Source of the DNA: an uncultured Ruminococcus sp.
Lineage (GTDB): Bacteria; Bacillota; Clostridia; Oscillospirales; Acutalibacteraceae
DNA length: 64,000 nucleotides
Assembly: GCA_904393835.1 (NCBI GenBank)
Contig: CAJFNC010000006.1
Span: 1 to 64,000 of the forward strand
Reading direction: 5' to 3'
This document shows, one piece after another, positions 44,072-52,228 of the stretch (its first letter is position 1; each line of letters starts with the position of its first letter). The notes under the pieces were generated by a model. The model was not told where the DNA came from and did no database searches. It saw only the letters and a list, made by a program, of their open reading frames with translations. A program made the translations under genes and the position numbers.

Positions 44072-46483
44072 TTGAAATACGATCATAAATCAGTTGAACA
44101 AAAGTGGCAGAAAATTTGGGAAGACCGAGGAGTTTTCCATGCCACTGAGGACAAAACTAAAAAGAAATTTTACGCATTAATTGAATTCCCTTATCCGTCC
44201 GGTCAGGGACTGCACGTAGGTCATCCGCGCCCATATACCGCGCTTGATACAGTTGCAAGAAAACGCAGACTTCAGGGATACAATGTGCTTTACCCAATCG
44301 GCTGGGATGCTTTTGGCTTACCTACCGAAAACTACGCTATTAAAAATCACATTCATCCAGAAATCGTAACAAAAAATAATATTGCAAGATTTAAAAAACA
44401 GATTCAGTCACTCGGTATTTCTTTTGACTGGAGCAGAGAAATCAACACAACAGATCCAAAATACTATAAGTGGACGCAGTGGATTTTTATTCAGCTCTTT
44501 AAGCACGGTCTTGCTTATAAAAAAGAAATGAACGTTAACTGGTGTACGTCTTGTAAATGTGTGCTTGCAAACGAAGAAGTTGTAAACGGTGTGTGTGAGC
44601 GCTGCGGCAGTGAAGTTATCCATAAGGTAAAATCGCAATGGATGCTCAAAATTACCGAATATGCCGACAGACTTATAAACGACCTTGACCTTGTTGACTA
44701 TCCCGAAAGAGTAAAGACTCAGCAGAAAAACTGGATTGGCAGAAGCACCGGCGCTGAGGTTGATTTTTCAACCACCACAGGCGATACATTGACTATCTAC
44801 ACAACAAGAGCCGACACTCTCTACGGCACTACATATATGGTAATTTCACCGGAACACCCTCTTATAAACAAATGGTCGTCAATTATTAAAAATATGGATG
44901 CCGTAAAAGAATATCAGGCAGCAGCGGCCCGCAAATCTGACTTTGAAAGAACAGAGGTTGCAAAGGAAAAAACAGGTGTAATGCTTGACGGCGTTAAAGC
45001 AATCAATCCCGTTAACAATAAGGAAATTCCGATTTTTATTTCGGACTATGTGCTTGTCTCTTACGGTACAGGAGCCATTATGGCCGTTCCTGCGCATGAC
45101 ACGCGTGACTGGGAATTTGCAAAAAAATTCAATCTTCCGATTGTTGAAGTTGTCAAGGGCGGCAACGTTGAGGAAGAGGCATTCACAAATTGCAGCACCG
45201 GAGTTATGGTTAATTCGGGAATGCTCGACGGTCTTACGGTTGACGAGGCAAAAAAGAAGATTATCGACTGGCTTTCAAAAGAGGGAAAAGGTCGTCCAAA
45301 GGTTAACTACAAGCTTCGTGACTGGGTGTTCTCACGTCAGCGTTACTGGGGTGAGCCGATTCCTATAGTTCATTGTGAAAAGTGCGGATATGTTCCGATT
45401 GACGAAAGCGAACTTCCGCTTAAGCTTCCTATGGTAGAGTCGTACGAGCCAACCGATAACGGCGAATCTCCGCTTGCAAAAATGACCGATTGGATTGAAA
45501 CTACCTGTCCTCACTGCGGCGGCAAAGCTTACCGTGAAACAGACACTATGCCTCAGTGGGCAGGTTCTTCATGGTACTATCTCAGATATATGGATCCTCA
45601 CAACGACAAGGCTCTTGCCTCTAAAGAAGCTTTGGAATACTGGTCTCCCGTTGACTGGTATAACGGAGGTATGGAGCATACAACACTCCACTTGCTTTAC
45701 AGCCGTTTCTGGCATAAATTTCTCTATGACATAGGAGTTGTTCCTACTGTTGAGCCGTACGCAAAGCGAACCTCACACGGTATGATTCTCGGTGAGAACG
45801 GCGAAAAAATGAGTAAATCAAGGGGAAACGTTGTCAATCCCGATGATATTGTAAATGAGTACGGCGCAGATACTATGCGTTTGTATGAAATGTTCATCGG
45901 TGACTTTGAAAAAGCGGCTCCTTGGAGTCAGGCAAGTATCAGAGGATGCCGCAGATTTGTAGAACGCTACTGGAATTTGCAGAATATCTTAATTGACGGT
46001 GACAAAATTCGCTCTGAGCTTGAAGGCCCGTTTAATAAGGCAATTAAAAAGGTCGGCGAGGATATTGAAAACATTAAGTTCAACACTGCAATTGCTACTC
46101 TTATGGCTCTTATAAACGATATTTCTAACGTTAAGTCAATCAACAGGGAAGAGCTTAGAATTTTTTCAATTCTTCTTAATCCGTTTGCGCCCCATGTGAC
46201 GGAAGAAGTTTACGAGCAATGTAACCTCGGTGAGGGCATTCTTGCTCAAGCTCAATGGCCTGAGTATGACGAGTCAAAATGCATTGATGAAACGGTAGAA
46301 ATCGTTGTACAGGTAAACGGTAAAATTAAGGCAAAGCTTAATATTCCTACTGATGCACAAAAAGAAGAAATTCTCAATCTTGCTAAGTCTGATGAAAATG
46401 TCAAAAAGGCAATTGAAGGAATGAATATAGTTAAAGAGATAGTTGTTCCCAAAAAGCTTGTAAATCTTGTTGTTAAGCCATAA
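44072..46483 (+). CDS. leuS: Leucyl-tRNA synthetase
   Basis: LeuRS charges tRNA-Leu. The 803-residue protein has the HIGH motif as HVGH in [22 protein letters not shown]1 editing domain has the threonine-rich [21 protein letters not shown] is intact in [10 protein letters not shown], with an anticodon-binding C-terminal part. The start is TTG (44072) behind a GGGGGG ribosome site. No T-box leader is present; it seems to be transcribed from upstream. Confidence 0.97.
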   Translation: MKYDHKSVEQKWQKIWEDRGVFHATEDKTKKKFYALIEFPYPSGQGLHVGHPRPYTALDTVARKRRLQGYNVLYPIGWDAFGLPTENYAIKNHIHPEIVTKNNIARFKKQIQSLGISFDWSREINTTDPKYYKWTQWIFIQLFKHGLAYKKEMNVNWCTSCKCVLANEEVVNGVCERCGSEVIHKVKSQWMLKITEYADRLINDLDLVDYPERVKTQQKNWIGRSTGAEVDFSTTTGDTLTIYTTRADTLYGTTYMVISPEHPLINKWSSIIKNMDAVKEYQAAAARKSDFERTEVAKEKTGVMLDGVKAINPVNNKEIPIFISDYVLVSYGTGAIMAVPAHDTRDWEFAKKFNLPIVEVVKGGNVEEEAFTNCSTGVMVNSGMLDGLTVDEAKKKIIDWLSKEGKGRPKVNYKLRDWVFSRQRYWGEPIPIVHCEKCGYVPIDESELPLKLPMVESYEPTDNGESPLAKMTDWIETTCPHCGGKAYRETDTMPQWAGSSWYYLRYMDPHNDKALASKEALEYWSPVDWYNGGMEHTTLHLLYSRFWHKFLYDIGVVPTVEPYAKRTSHGMILGENGEKMSKSRGNVVNPDDIVNEYGADTMRLYEMFIGDFEKAAPWSQASIRGCRRFVERYWNLQNILIDGDKIRSELEGPFNKAIKKVGEDIENIKFNTAIATLMALINDISNVKSINREELRIFSILLNPFAPHVTEEVYEQCNLGEGILAQAQWPEYDESKCIDETVEIVVQVNGKIKAKLNIPTDAQKEEILNLAKSDENVKKAIEGMNIVKEIVVPKKLVNLVVKP

Positions 46484-46537
46484 TATTTTATATTATCTTA
46501 AATAAATAAAAAATTTCCTAAAATTCTACTTTTCTAT

Positions 46538-46566
46538 TGACATTATTATAAATATAATGTATAATA
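46538..46566 (+). promoter_or_regulatory. rpsU: Consensus SigA promoter of rpsU
   Basis: Perfect TTGACA (46538-46543), a 17-bp spacer and perfect TATAAT (46561-46566). It is one of the strongest promoters in the window, placed 57 bp before rpsU. Confidence 0.9.
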
Positions 46567-46622
46567 ATTTTTGCAATATTTGCAAATTACCCATGCTGTA
46601 TGGCAGATGGGAGGGAAGATAG

Positions 46623-46799
46623 ATGGCAGAGATTAGACTTAAAGAGAATGAATCACTTGAAAGTGCATTGAGAAGATTCAAGAAGCAGTGTGCCAGAGCT
46701 GGCGTTATTGCTGAGGTTCGCAAGAGAGAAGCTTACGAAAAGCCCTCTGTAAAGCGTAAAAAGAAATCCGAAGCAGCTCGCAAACGCAAATACAGGTAA
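46623..46799 (+). CDS. rpsU: 30S ribosomal protein S21
   Basis: A 58-residue basic protein encoded between leuS and aroQ. It starts [20 protein letters not shown], continues with [20 protein letters not shown] and ends in a run of Lys and Arg ([15 protein letters not shown]), the S21 pattern. It has its own perfect consensus promoter, a GGGAGGGAAG ribosome site and its own terminator, so it is a monocistronic, highly expressed gene. S21 helps mRNA binding near the anti-Shine-Dalgarno region. Confidence 0.95.
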   Translation: MAEIRLKENESLESALRRFKKQCARAGVIAEVRKREAYEKPSVKRKKKSEAARKRKYR

Positions 46800-46809
46800 C
46801 TAAAAATGG

Positions 46810-46840
46810 GCGGACAGATTATTCTGTCCGCTTTTTGTCT
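46810..46840 (+). terminator. Terminator of rpsU
   Basis: GCGGACAGA (46810-46818) pairs perfectly with TCTGTCCGC (46823-46831) around TTAT, followed by TTTTT. An A/T-only palindrome (about 46841-46862) comes next and adds little. Confidence 0.9.
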
Positions 46841-46876
46841 TATTTATTAAATAATAAATAAAGAGTAGGTGATAAT

Positions 46877-47311
46877 ATGAAAAAAATTCTTGTATTACTC
46901 GGTCCAAACCTCAATATGGTTGGTGTAAGAGAAAAGGGAATATACGGAGAGGAATCAGCTGACAGCATTGAAATCCAGATTATGAATTTTGCAAATGAAT
47001 GCGGCTTCAACGCCGATGTGTTCCAGTCAAATCATGAGGGCGACCTTATTGACAGAATACATGCGGCAAAAGACGTTTACGACGGAGTTGTAATTAATGC
47101 CGGCGCTCTCACACATTACAGCTATGCTTTGCGTGATGCGATTGCGTGTATAAAAATTCCGTTTGTCGAAGTACATATGTCCAATATCCACGCAAGGGAA
47201 GAGTTCCGCCATACTTCTGTAATTGCACCTGTTTGCGCAGGTCAGATTGCCGGTTTTGGTAAAAACAGCTACTATCTTGCAATTTTAGCTCTTAAGGACT
47301 TGATGAAATGA
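46877..47311 (+). CDS. aroQ: Type II 3-dehydroquinate dehydratase
   Basis: AroQ makes 3-dehydroshikimate in the shikimate pathway. The 144-residue protein has LLGPNLNMVGVREKGIYG (catalytic Arg and Tyr), FQSNHEGDLIDRIH, VINAGALTHYSYALRDAI and EVHMSNIHAREEFRH. Other shikimate genes are not nearby. It overlaps the peptidase gene by ATGA and lies after the rpsU terminator; no clear promoter of its own was seen. Confidence 0.96.
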   Translation: MKKILVLLGPNLNMVGVREKGIYGEESADSIEIQIMNFANECGFNADVFQSNHEGDLIDRIHAAKDVYDGVVINAGALTHYSYALRDAIACIKIPFVEVHMSNIHAREEFRHTSVIAPVCAGQIAGFGKNSYYLAILALKDLMK

Positions 47312-48399
47312 GCAGTAATGTTTATATTGAAAGAACAGATAAATTAAGAAATATTTTATCCTGCGCAAAGGAAGCAGCGCTTATTACAAATGAAGTGAAC
47401 ATAGGATATCTCTGTGGATTTTTTCACAGTGAGGGAGCTTTTTTACTGACTTCTGATGATGCGTATTTACTGGTTGATTTTCGTTATATCGAAGCAGCGC
47501 AGAATAAGGCACACGGATGTAAGATTATATGCTTTAAAAATTTTATTAAAGATATTTCCGCTGTTTTATCGGATAATAAGATTGAAACCGTATTTGTTGA
47601 GTCTGCTTACATTACCGCAGCTGATTATGACAGATATAAAACACAACTGAGAAGAATCGGCGTGGATTGCGTGTGTTCAAATAAACTTGATGCGTTTATT
47701 CTCAATATGAGGATAATTAAAGATGAGAGTGAGTATCAAAAGATATTGTCGGCTCAAAAAATCACGGAAAAATCATATCTTGAAGTTTTAAATGATGTAA
47801 AACCGGGTGTGACCGAAAAGCAAATTGCGGCAAAGCTTGAATATCTTATGAAATTGAACGGTGCCGAAGACGTTTCGTTTTCTCTTATCACAATAACAGG
47901 ACATAAAACTTCACTTCCGCACGGAGTTCCTACATATGACTGCGTAAAAGCAGGAGATTTCTTTACGTTTGATATAGGTGCGGTTTATGATGGTTACCAC
48001 AGCGACACCACGCGCACTGTAGCAGTAAAAAGCGCAAGCTGTGAGATGAAAGAAATATACGACATTGTTTTAAAAGCTCAGCTCAATGCTCTTGAGCACA
48101 TTAGAGAGGGTGTAACCTGCAAAAGCGTTGATGACGCTGCCAGAAGCATTATAAGCGACGCAGGCTACGGCGAATATTTCGGACATTCCACGGGCCATGG
48201 GGTGGGGCTCGATATTCACGAGGCTCCAAACGTCTCTTACAGAAACAATACCGTATTAAAAGAAGGTATGGTTATCACCGACGAACCCGGTATATATTTA
48301 CCGTCAAAATTCGGCGTGAGAATTGAGGATATGGTTTATGTTACAAAAAACGGATACAAAAACTTTGTAACTTTGCCAAAAGAGCTTATTATTGTTTAA
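47308..48399 (+). CDS. Xaa-Pro aminopeptidase family protein (M24)
   Basis: A 363-residue pita-bread peptidase removing N-terminal residues before proline. A creatinase-like N-terminal domain (about 1-130) is followed by the M24 domain. Metal ligands lie in FTFDIGAVYDGYHSDTTRTV (two Asp), GHSTGHGVGLDIHEAP (His), ITDEPGIYLP (Glu) and GVRIEDMV (Glu). This peptidase lies upstream of efp in many Firmicutes. Confidence 0.93.
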   Translation: MSSNVYIERTDKLRNILSCAKEAALITNEVNIGYLCGFFHSEGAFLLTSDDAYLLVDFRYIEAAQNKAHGCKIICFKNFIKDISAVLSDNKIETVFVESAYITAADYDRYKTQLRRIGVDCVCSNKLDAFILNMRIIKDESEYQKILSAQKITEKSYLEVLNDVKPGVTEKQIAAKLEYLMKLNGAEDVSFSLITITGHKTSLPHGVPTYDCVKAGDFFTFDIGAVYDGYHSDTTRTVAVKSASCEMKEIYDIVLKAQLNALEHIREGVTCKSVDDAARSIISDAGYGEYFGHSTGHGVGLDIHEAPNVSYRNNTVLKEGMVITDEPGIYLPSKFGVRIEDMVYVTKNGYKNFVTLPKELIIV

Positions 48400-48404
48400 A
48401 ACTA

Positions 48405-48433
48405 TTGCTTTTTTATAAGTTTTTATGTATAAT
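48405..48433 (+). promoter_or_regulatory. efp: Promoter of efp
   Basis: TTGCTT (48405-48410), a 17-bp spacer and perfect TATAAT (48428-48433). A small hairpin (48449-48469) lies in the leader before the AGGAGG site. Confidence 0.65.
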
Positions 48434-48497
48434 ATATTTTGAGTTATTACGGTACAGCAAATTTACCGTATAATGTTAATTTTAGGAGGTATTACTA

Positions 48498-49055
48498 ATG
48501 ATATCAGCAGGTGATTTCAGGAACGGCGTTACATTTGAAATGGATGGACAGGTTGTTTCAATCATTGAATTCCAGCATGTAAAGCCCGGTAAAGGTGCTG
48601 CATTTGTAAGAACAAAAATCAGAAACGTAATTACAGGTGCGGTTGTTGAAAAAACCTTTAACCCCAACGATAAATATCCTACAGCTTTCATTGACAGAAA
48701 GGATATGGAGTACAGCTATTCAGACGGTGATCTTTACTACTTTATGGATACAGAAACATGGGAGCAGATTCCGATTAACAAGAGTGTTCTCGGTGACAAC
48801 TTTAAGTTTGTAAAAGAGAATATGGTTTGCAAAGTTCTTTCATACAAGGGCAATGTATTTGGCGTAGAGCCGCCGAATTTTGTTGAACTTGAAGTTACAA
48901 AGACAGATCCCGGCTTCAAGGGTGATACAGCTACAAACGCTACAAAGCCTGCTACACTCGAAACAGGAGCAGAAATCAAAGTGCCTCTCTTTATTAATGA
49001 GGGTGATGTTATCCAGATTGATACAAGAACAGGCGAATATATGGGCAGAGCTTAA
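48498..49055 (+). CDS. efp: Elongation factor P
   Basis: EF-P relieves ribosomes stalled at polyproline stretches. The 185-residue protein has three beta-barrel domains. The tip loop carrying the modifiable residue is in [17 protein letters not shown], with a lysine at the usual position. The C-terminal [20 protein letters not shown] is the EF-P signature. It has an AGGAGG ribosome site. Confidence 0.97.
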   Translation: MISAGDFRNGVTFEMDGQVVSIIEFQHVKPGKGAAFVRTKIRNVITGAVVEKTFNPNDKYPTAFIDRKDMEYSYSDGDLYYFMDTETWEQIPINKSVLGDNFKFVKENMVCKVLSYKGNVFGVEPPNFVELEVTKTDPGFKGDTATNATKPATLETGAEIKVPLFINEGDVIQIDTRTGEYMGRA

Positions 49056-49073
49056 TTCTATAGGAGAATTATT

Positions 49074-49559
49074 ATGAACTTAACAGAAAAAATTTCTTAT
49101 ATTAAGGGTCTTGCAGAGGGTCTTTCACTTGATGAAGGCAAGCCTGAAACTAAAGTTATCAATGCTATAATCGAATTGCTTGATGATATGGCTTATTCGG
49201 TAAGCGATATGGAAGATCTTTACGATGATCTCAGCGCTCAGGTTGACGAGATTGACCAGGATCTTGCCGATGTTGAATCTGACGTTTATGACGATGAATG
49301 TGAATGTTGTGATGAAGATGATTGTGACTGCTGTGTCGATGATGAGGACAATCCTTTTTATGAAGTGACTTGCAGCGCTTGCGGTCAGAAAATTAACGTG
49401 TCAGAGGATGTTCTGCTTGAAGGCGAAATTGAATGTCCGAACTGCGGCGAACTTCTTGAGTTTGACTTTTCAGATCTCTTTGATGAAGACGGTCACTGTG
49501 CAGGCGGTTGTTCTTGCGATAACTGCACCGACGCAGATGATGCTGAAGACGTTGAATAA
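49074..49559 (+). CDS. CD1247-type acidic protein with zinc ribbon
   Basis: A 161-residue, very acidic protein. Residues 1-70 form the helical domain seen in Clostridia proteins named after Clostridioides difficile CD1247. An Asp/Glu/Cys stretch follows (ECECCDEDDCDCC). Then comes a likely zinc ribbon, CSACGQKINVSEDVL with a second pair CPNC, and a Cys-rich tail (CAGGCSCDNC). Its function is unknown. It lies 18 bp after efp, and a terminator follows whose right arm holds the next gene's ribosome site. Confidence 0.75.
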   Translation: MNLTEKISYIKGLAEGLSLDEGKPETKVINAIIELLDDMAYSVSDMEDLYDDLSAQVDEIDQDLADVESDVYDDECECCDEDDCDCCVDDEDNPFYEVTCSACGQKINVSEDVLLEGEIECPNCGELLEFDFSDLFDEDGHCAGGCSCDNCTDADDAEDVE

Positions 49560-49576
49560 GTAATTTAACATTTTTG

Positions 49577-49614
49577 CACCCCTTTGTATAGAATATACGA
49601 GGGGTGTTTTTTTG
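49577..49614 (+). terminator. Terminator whose right arm contains the yunB ribosome site
   Basis: CACCCCT (49577-49583) pairs with AGGGGTG (49600-49606), and GTATA with TATAC inside, followed by TTTTTTT. GAGGGGTG in the right arm is the only Shine-Dalgarno for the TTG start at 49612. Confidence 0.8.
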
Positions 49615-50271
49615 CTGTACTATAAACGCCGTGTAAGAAAAATTTCCAAAGTTAAAAAAATAATTATTTCAATAATTGTCTTTGTGGTTCTTCTCGTTGT
49701 GTTTTGTGAAATACATTTATCTGATTTTCGTCCGGAATATATAAGAACGCAGGCGGAAATTCTTTCAACAAATTCAGTCAGCGACGCCGTCAACGCAACA
49801 CTTAATAAACTCGGTTACAATTACAATGATATCTCAAAGCTTTCATATGACAGTCAAGGTAATGTAAAATCAATTCAAACCGACTCAATAAAAATTAATA
49901 AGATAAAATCAAGCGTTACAAAGGCTGTACAGAAAGAAATTGCGAAGGTGTACGACAACGAAATTAAAATACCGTTCGGCGCTTTTACAAATATAACAGT
50001 TCTGTCAAATGTCGGACCCTGCATACCGATGAACTTTACCTTAACAGGAAGCTTTTCCGCAGAAATAGTAAGTACATTTGAAGCGGCGGGAATGAATCAA
50101 ACAATACATCATATACGCCTTATGTTGACTTCAAAAATTATGACCACATCACTTGATTATTCCGGAAAAATTACGTTTACAACCGATTTTGAAATTGCGC
50201 AGTCAGTAATAGTAGGCAATATTCCTACAACATACGGCGGCTTATATTCAGTAGCAAATTCGCAAAATTGA
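49612..50271 (+). CDS. yunB: Sporulation protein YunB
   Basis: A 219-residue protein with a basic N-terminus, one membrane anchor (about 15-38) and an extracytoplasmic domain. The family features are the IRTQAEILSTNSVSDAVN segment and the KIPFGAFTNITVLSNVGPCI strand region. YunB is a SigE-controlled sporulation protein in Bacillus; its molecular role is unclear. The TTG start lies inside the T-run of the terminator at 49577-49614. No SigE promoter could be placed with confidence. Confidence 0.85.
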   Translation: MLYYKRRVRKISKVKKIIISIIVFVVLLVVFCEIHLSDFRPEYIRTQAEILSTNSVSDAVNATLNKLGYNYNDISKLSYDSQGNVKSIQTDSIKINKIKSSVTKAVQKEIAKVYDNEIKIPFGAFTNITVLSNVGPCIPMNFTLTGSFSAEIVSTFEAAGMNQTIHHIRLMLTSKIMTTSLDYSGKITFTTDFEIAQSVIVGNIPTTYGGLYSVANSQN

Positions 50272-50288
50272 AAACAATGTGAAAATCA

Positions 50289-50317
50289 TTGAAAATTGTA
50301 ACCTTTTGTGTTATAAT
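50289..50317 (+). promoter_or_regulatory. Promoter of the miaB operon
   Basis: TTGAAA (50289-50294), a 17-bp spacer ending in TGT (extended -10) and perfect TATAAT (50312-50317). Confidence 0.8.
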
Positions 50318-50354
50318 GATACAGCTAGTATAAAATGGGTTAGGAGGCGTTAGT

Positions 50355-51779
50355 TTGTCCGAGATTGCTAATAATATTAACGTTTTATCGGAAAAGCAAT
50401 CAGAGTATATGCAACTTATTGCGGAAATTATGGAGATTCGCAAACGAGGCGAAAAACCGTTGGCATATATCAGAACATACGGTTGTCAGCAAAATGTGGC
50501 TGACAGTGAAAAAATTAAAGGCATGCTTGCACAGTCGGGCTTTGATTTTACCGATAAACCTGACGACGCAGATTTTATTTTGTATAATACGTGTGCTGTA
50601 CGTGAACACGCCGAGGACAGAGTCTTCGGAAATGTAGGTGCTCTTAAAAATATAAAGAGAAAACATCCGCAAATACTAATTGCACTTTGCGGCTGCATGA
50701 TGGAGCAGGAACATATTGCAAACAAAATCTACAAGAGCTTCCCTTTTGTCGGTCTTGTTTTCGGTACGCATTCGCTTCATCATTTTCCCGAACTTATGTA
50801 TAATTCACTTGTAAACGGCAAGCGTATATTTGAACGCGGTAATGATGATAATATGCTTTACGAAGGTTTTCCGGTAAAGCGCGACGGAATTTTTAAGGGT
50901 TGGCTGCCGATTATGTACGGTTGTAACAATTTTTGTACTTACTGTATTGTGCCGTATGTAAGGGGCAGAGAACGCAGCAGAAGACCCGACATAATTTTGC
51001 AGGAAGCAAAGCAGATGGTTCAGTCCGGATACAAGGACATAACACTTCTCGGTCAAAATGTTAACTCATACGGCAAAAAACTCGATGAGAATGTAAATTT
51101 TTCCGAGCTTCTCAGGCGAATTGATGCAATCGACGGAGATTATTGGCTCAGGTTTATGACTTCACACCCGCGTGACTGTTCAAAAGAGCTTATTGACACC
51201 ATCGCAGACGGTACTCATATCAGCAAACATCTTCATTTGCCGTTTCAAAGTGGTTCTGACAGAATTTTAAAGGCTATGAATCGCCACTATGACCGTAAAA
51301 AATATCTTGAAATCGTAAATTATGCCAAGGAAAAAATTGACGGTGTTTCGCTGACAAGTGATATTATTGTCGGTTTTCCAGGAGAAACATACGAGGATTT
51401 CAAAGAGACTTTATCATTGATCAGAGAAGTAGAATTTACTTCTTTGTTTACGTTTATCTATTCACCGAGGGTAGGTACGCCGGCGGCAGAAATGGACGAT
51501 CCGATTCCCGCAGAGGAAAAATCAAAATGGTTCAGGGAATTGTTGGATGTTCAGGAAGAGATAGCGGCAAAACGCTGCGCCTCTATGGTAGGAACTACTG
51601 AAAAGGTGTTAATTGAAGGAAAAACAGGAAAGAATGATGAATTAAACGGACGTACAAGCGGAAATATAATTGTAGAGCTTAAAGCGCCCGAAGAAATGAT
51701 CGGCACTTTCCAAAATGTAAAAATAACAAACGCCCGTAACTGGATTTTAAAGGGTGAACTTGAAAATAACGGAGGTTAA
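50355..51779 (+). CDS. miaB: tRNA-2-methylthio-N6-dimethylallyladenosine synthase
   Basis: A radical SAM methylthiotransferase acting on i6A37 in tRNA, the product of MiaA encoded 5 kb downstream. The 474-residue protein has an N-terminal UPF0004 domain (YIRTYGCQQNVADSE, NTCAVREHAE, ALCGCMMEQ). The radical SAM motif is GCNNFCTYCIVPYVRGRERS, and a C-terminal TRAM domain covers about 410-470. The start is TTG with AGGAGG upstream. Confidence 0.96.
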   Translation: MSEIANNINVLSEKQSEYMQLIAEIMEIRKRGEKPLAYIRTYGCQQNVADSEKIKGMLAQSGFDFTDKPDDADFILYNTCAVREHAEDRVFGNVGALKNIKRKHPQILIALCGCMMEQEHIANKIYKSFPFVGLVFGTHSLHHFPELMYNSLVNGKRIFERGNDDNMLYEGFPVKRDGIFKGWLPIMYGCNNFCTYCIVPYVRGRERSRRPDIILQEAKQMVQSGYKDITLLGQNVNSYGKKLDENVNFSELLRRIDAIDGDYWLRFMTSHPRDCSKELIDTIADGTHISKHLHLPFQSGSDRILKAMNRHYDRKKYLEIVNYAKEKIDGVSLTSDIIVGFPGETYEDFKETLSLIREVEFTSLFTFIYSPRVGTPAAEMDDPIPAEEKSKWFRELLDVQEEIAAKRCASMVGTTEKVLIEGKTGKNDELNGRTSGNIIVELKAPEEMIGTFQNVKITNARNWILKGELENNGG

Positions 51780-51784
51780 TTAAA

Positions 51785-52192
51785 ATGGATATTATAGAAA
51801 AGGCAAGAGAGCTCGGCAGAGCTATTCAGGCAGAGGAAAGCTACGTAAAGCTTCAGGAAGTACAGACAAAAGCCGACGCTGATACAGAGCTTCAGCAGCT
51901 TATCGGAGAATTTAATCTCAAGAGAATGTCTATAAATAATGAAGCTTCAAAAACTGACAGAGATCAGGACAAGCTCTCCCAACTCAATACTGAGATGCGA
52001 GAAGTTTATTCAAAAATAATGTCAAACGAAAATATGATTGCTTATAATGAGGCTAAGGAAGCTTTTGATATGATTGCAAACAGAGTACTTGCAATTGTTC
52101 AACAGTGCTCTGAGGGTGCAGACCCTGCAACAGCTGATTATTCACAGTCATCTTGTTCAGGCAGCTGCGACAGCTGCGGCGGTTGCCATTGA
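51785..52192 (+). CDS. YlbF/YmcA-family protein with Cys-rich tail
   Basis: A 135-residue helical protein of the YlbF/YmcA family; in Bacillus these form the RicAFT complex that promotes mRNA processing and development. The helical core covers about 1-107. The tail has cysteines at 108, 124, 128, 131 and 134, ending CSGSCDSCGGCH. The Bacillus complex binds Fe-S clusters, so the tail could be a cluster ligand. It lies between miaB and mutS. Confidence 0.85.
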   Translation: MDIIEKARELGRAIQAEESYVKLQEVQTKADADTELQQLIGEFNLKRMSINNEASKTDRDQDKLSQLNTEMREVYSKIMSNENMIAYNEAKEAFDMIANRVLAIVQQCSEGADPATADYSQSSCSGSCDSCGGCH

Positions 52193-52228
52193 TTAATAGA
52201 TTGACTAAAATTTAAGGAGTGTGAGAAT

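Noticed and set aside
46841..46862. A/T-only palindrome after the rpsU terminator
   Set aside because: The stem has no G-C pair and follows an already complete terminator, so it is probably base-composition noise.
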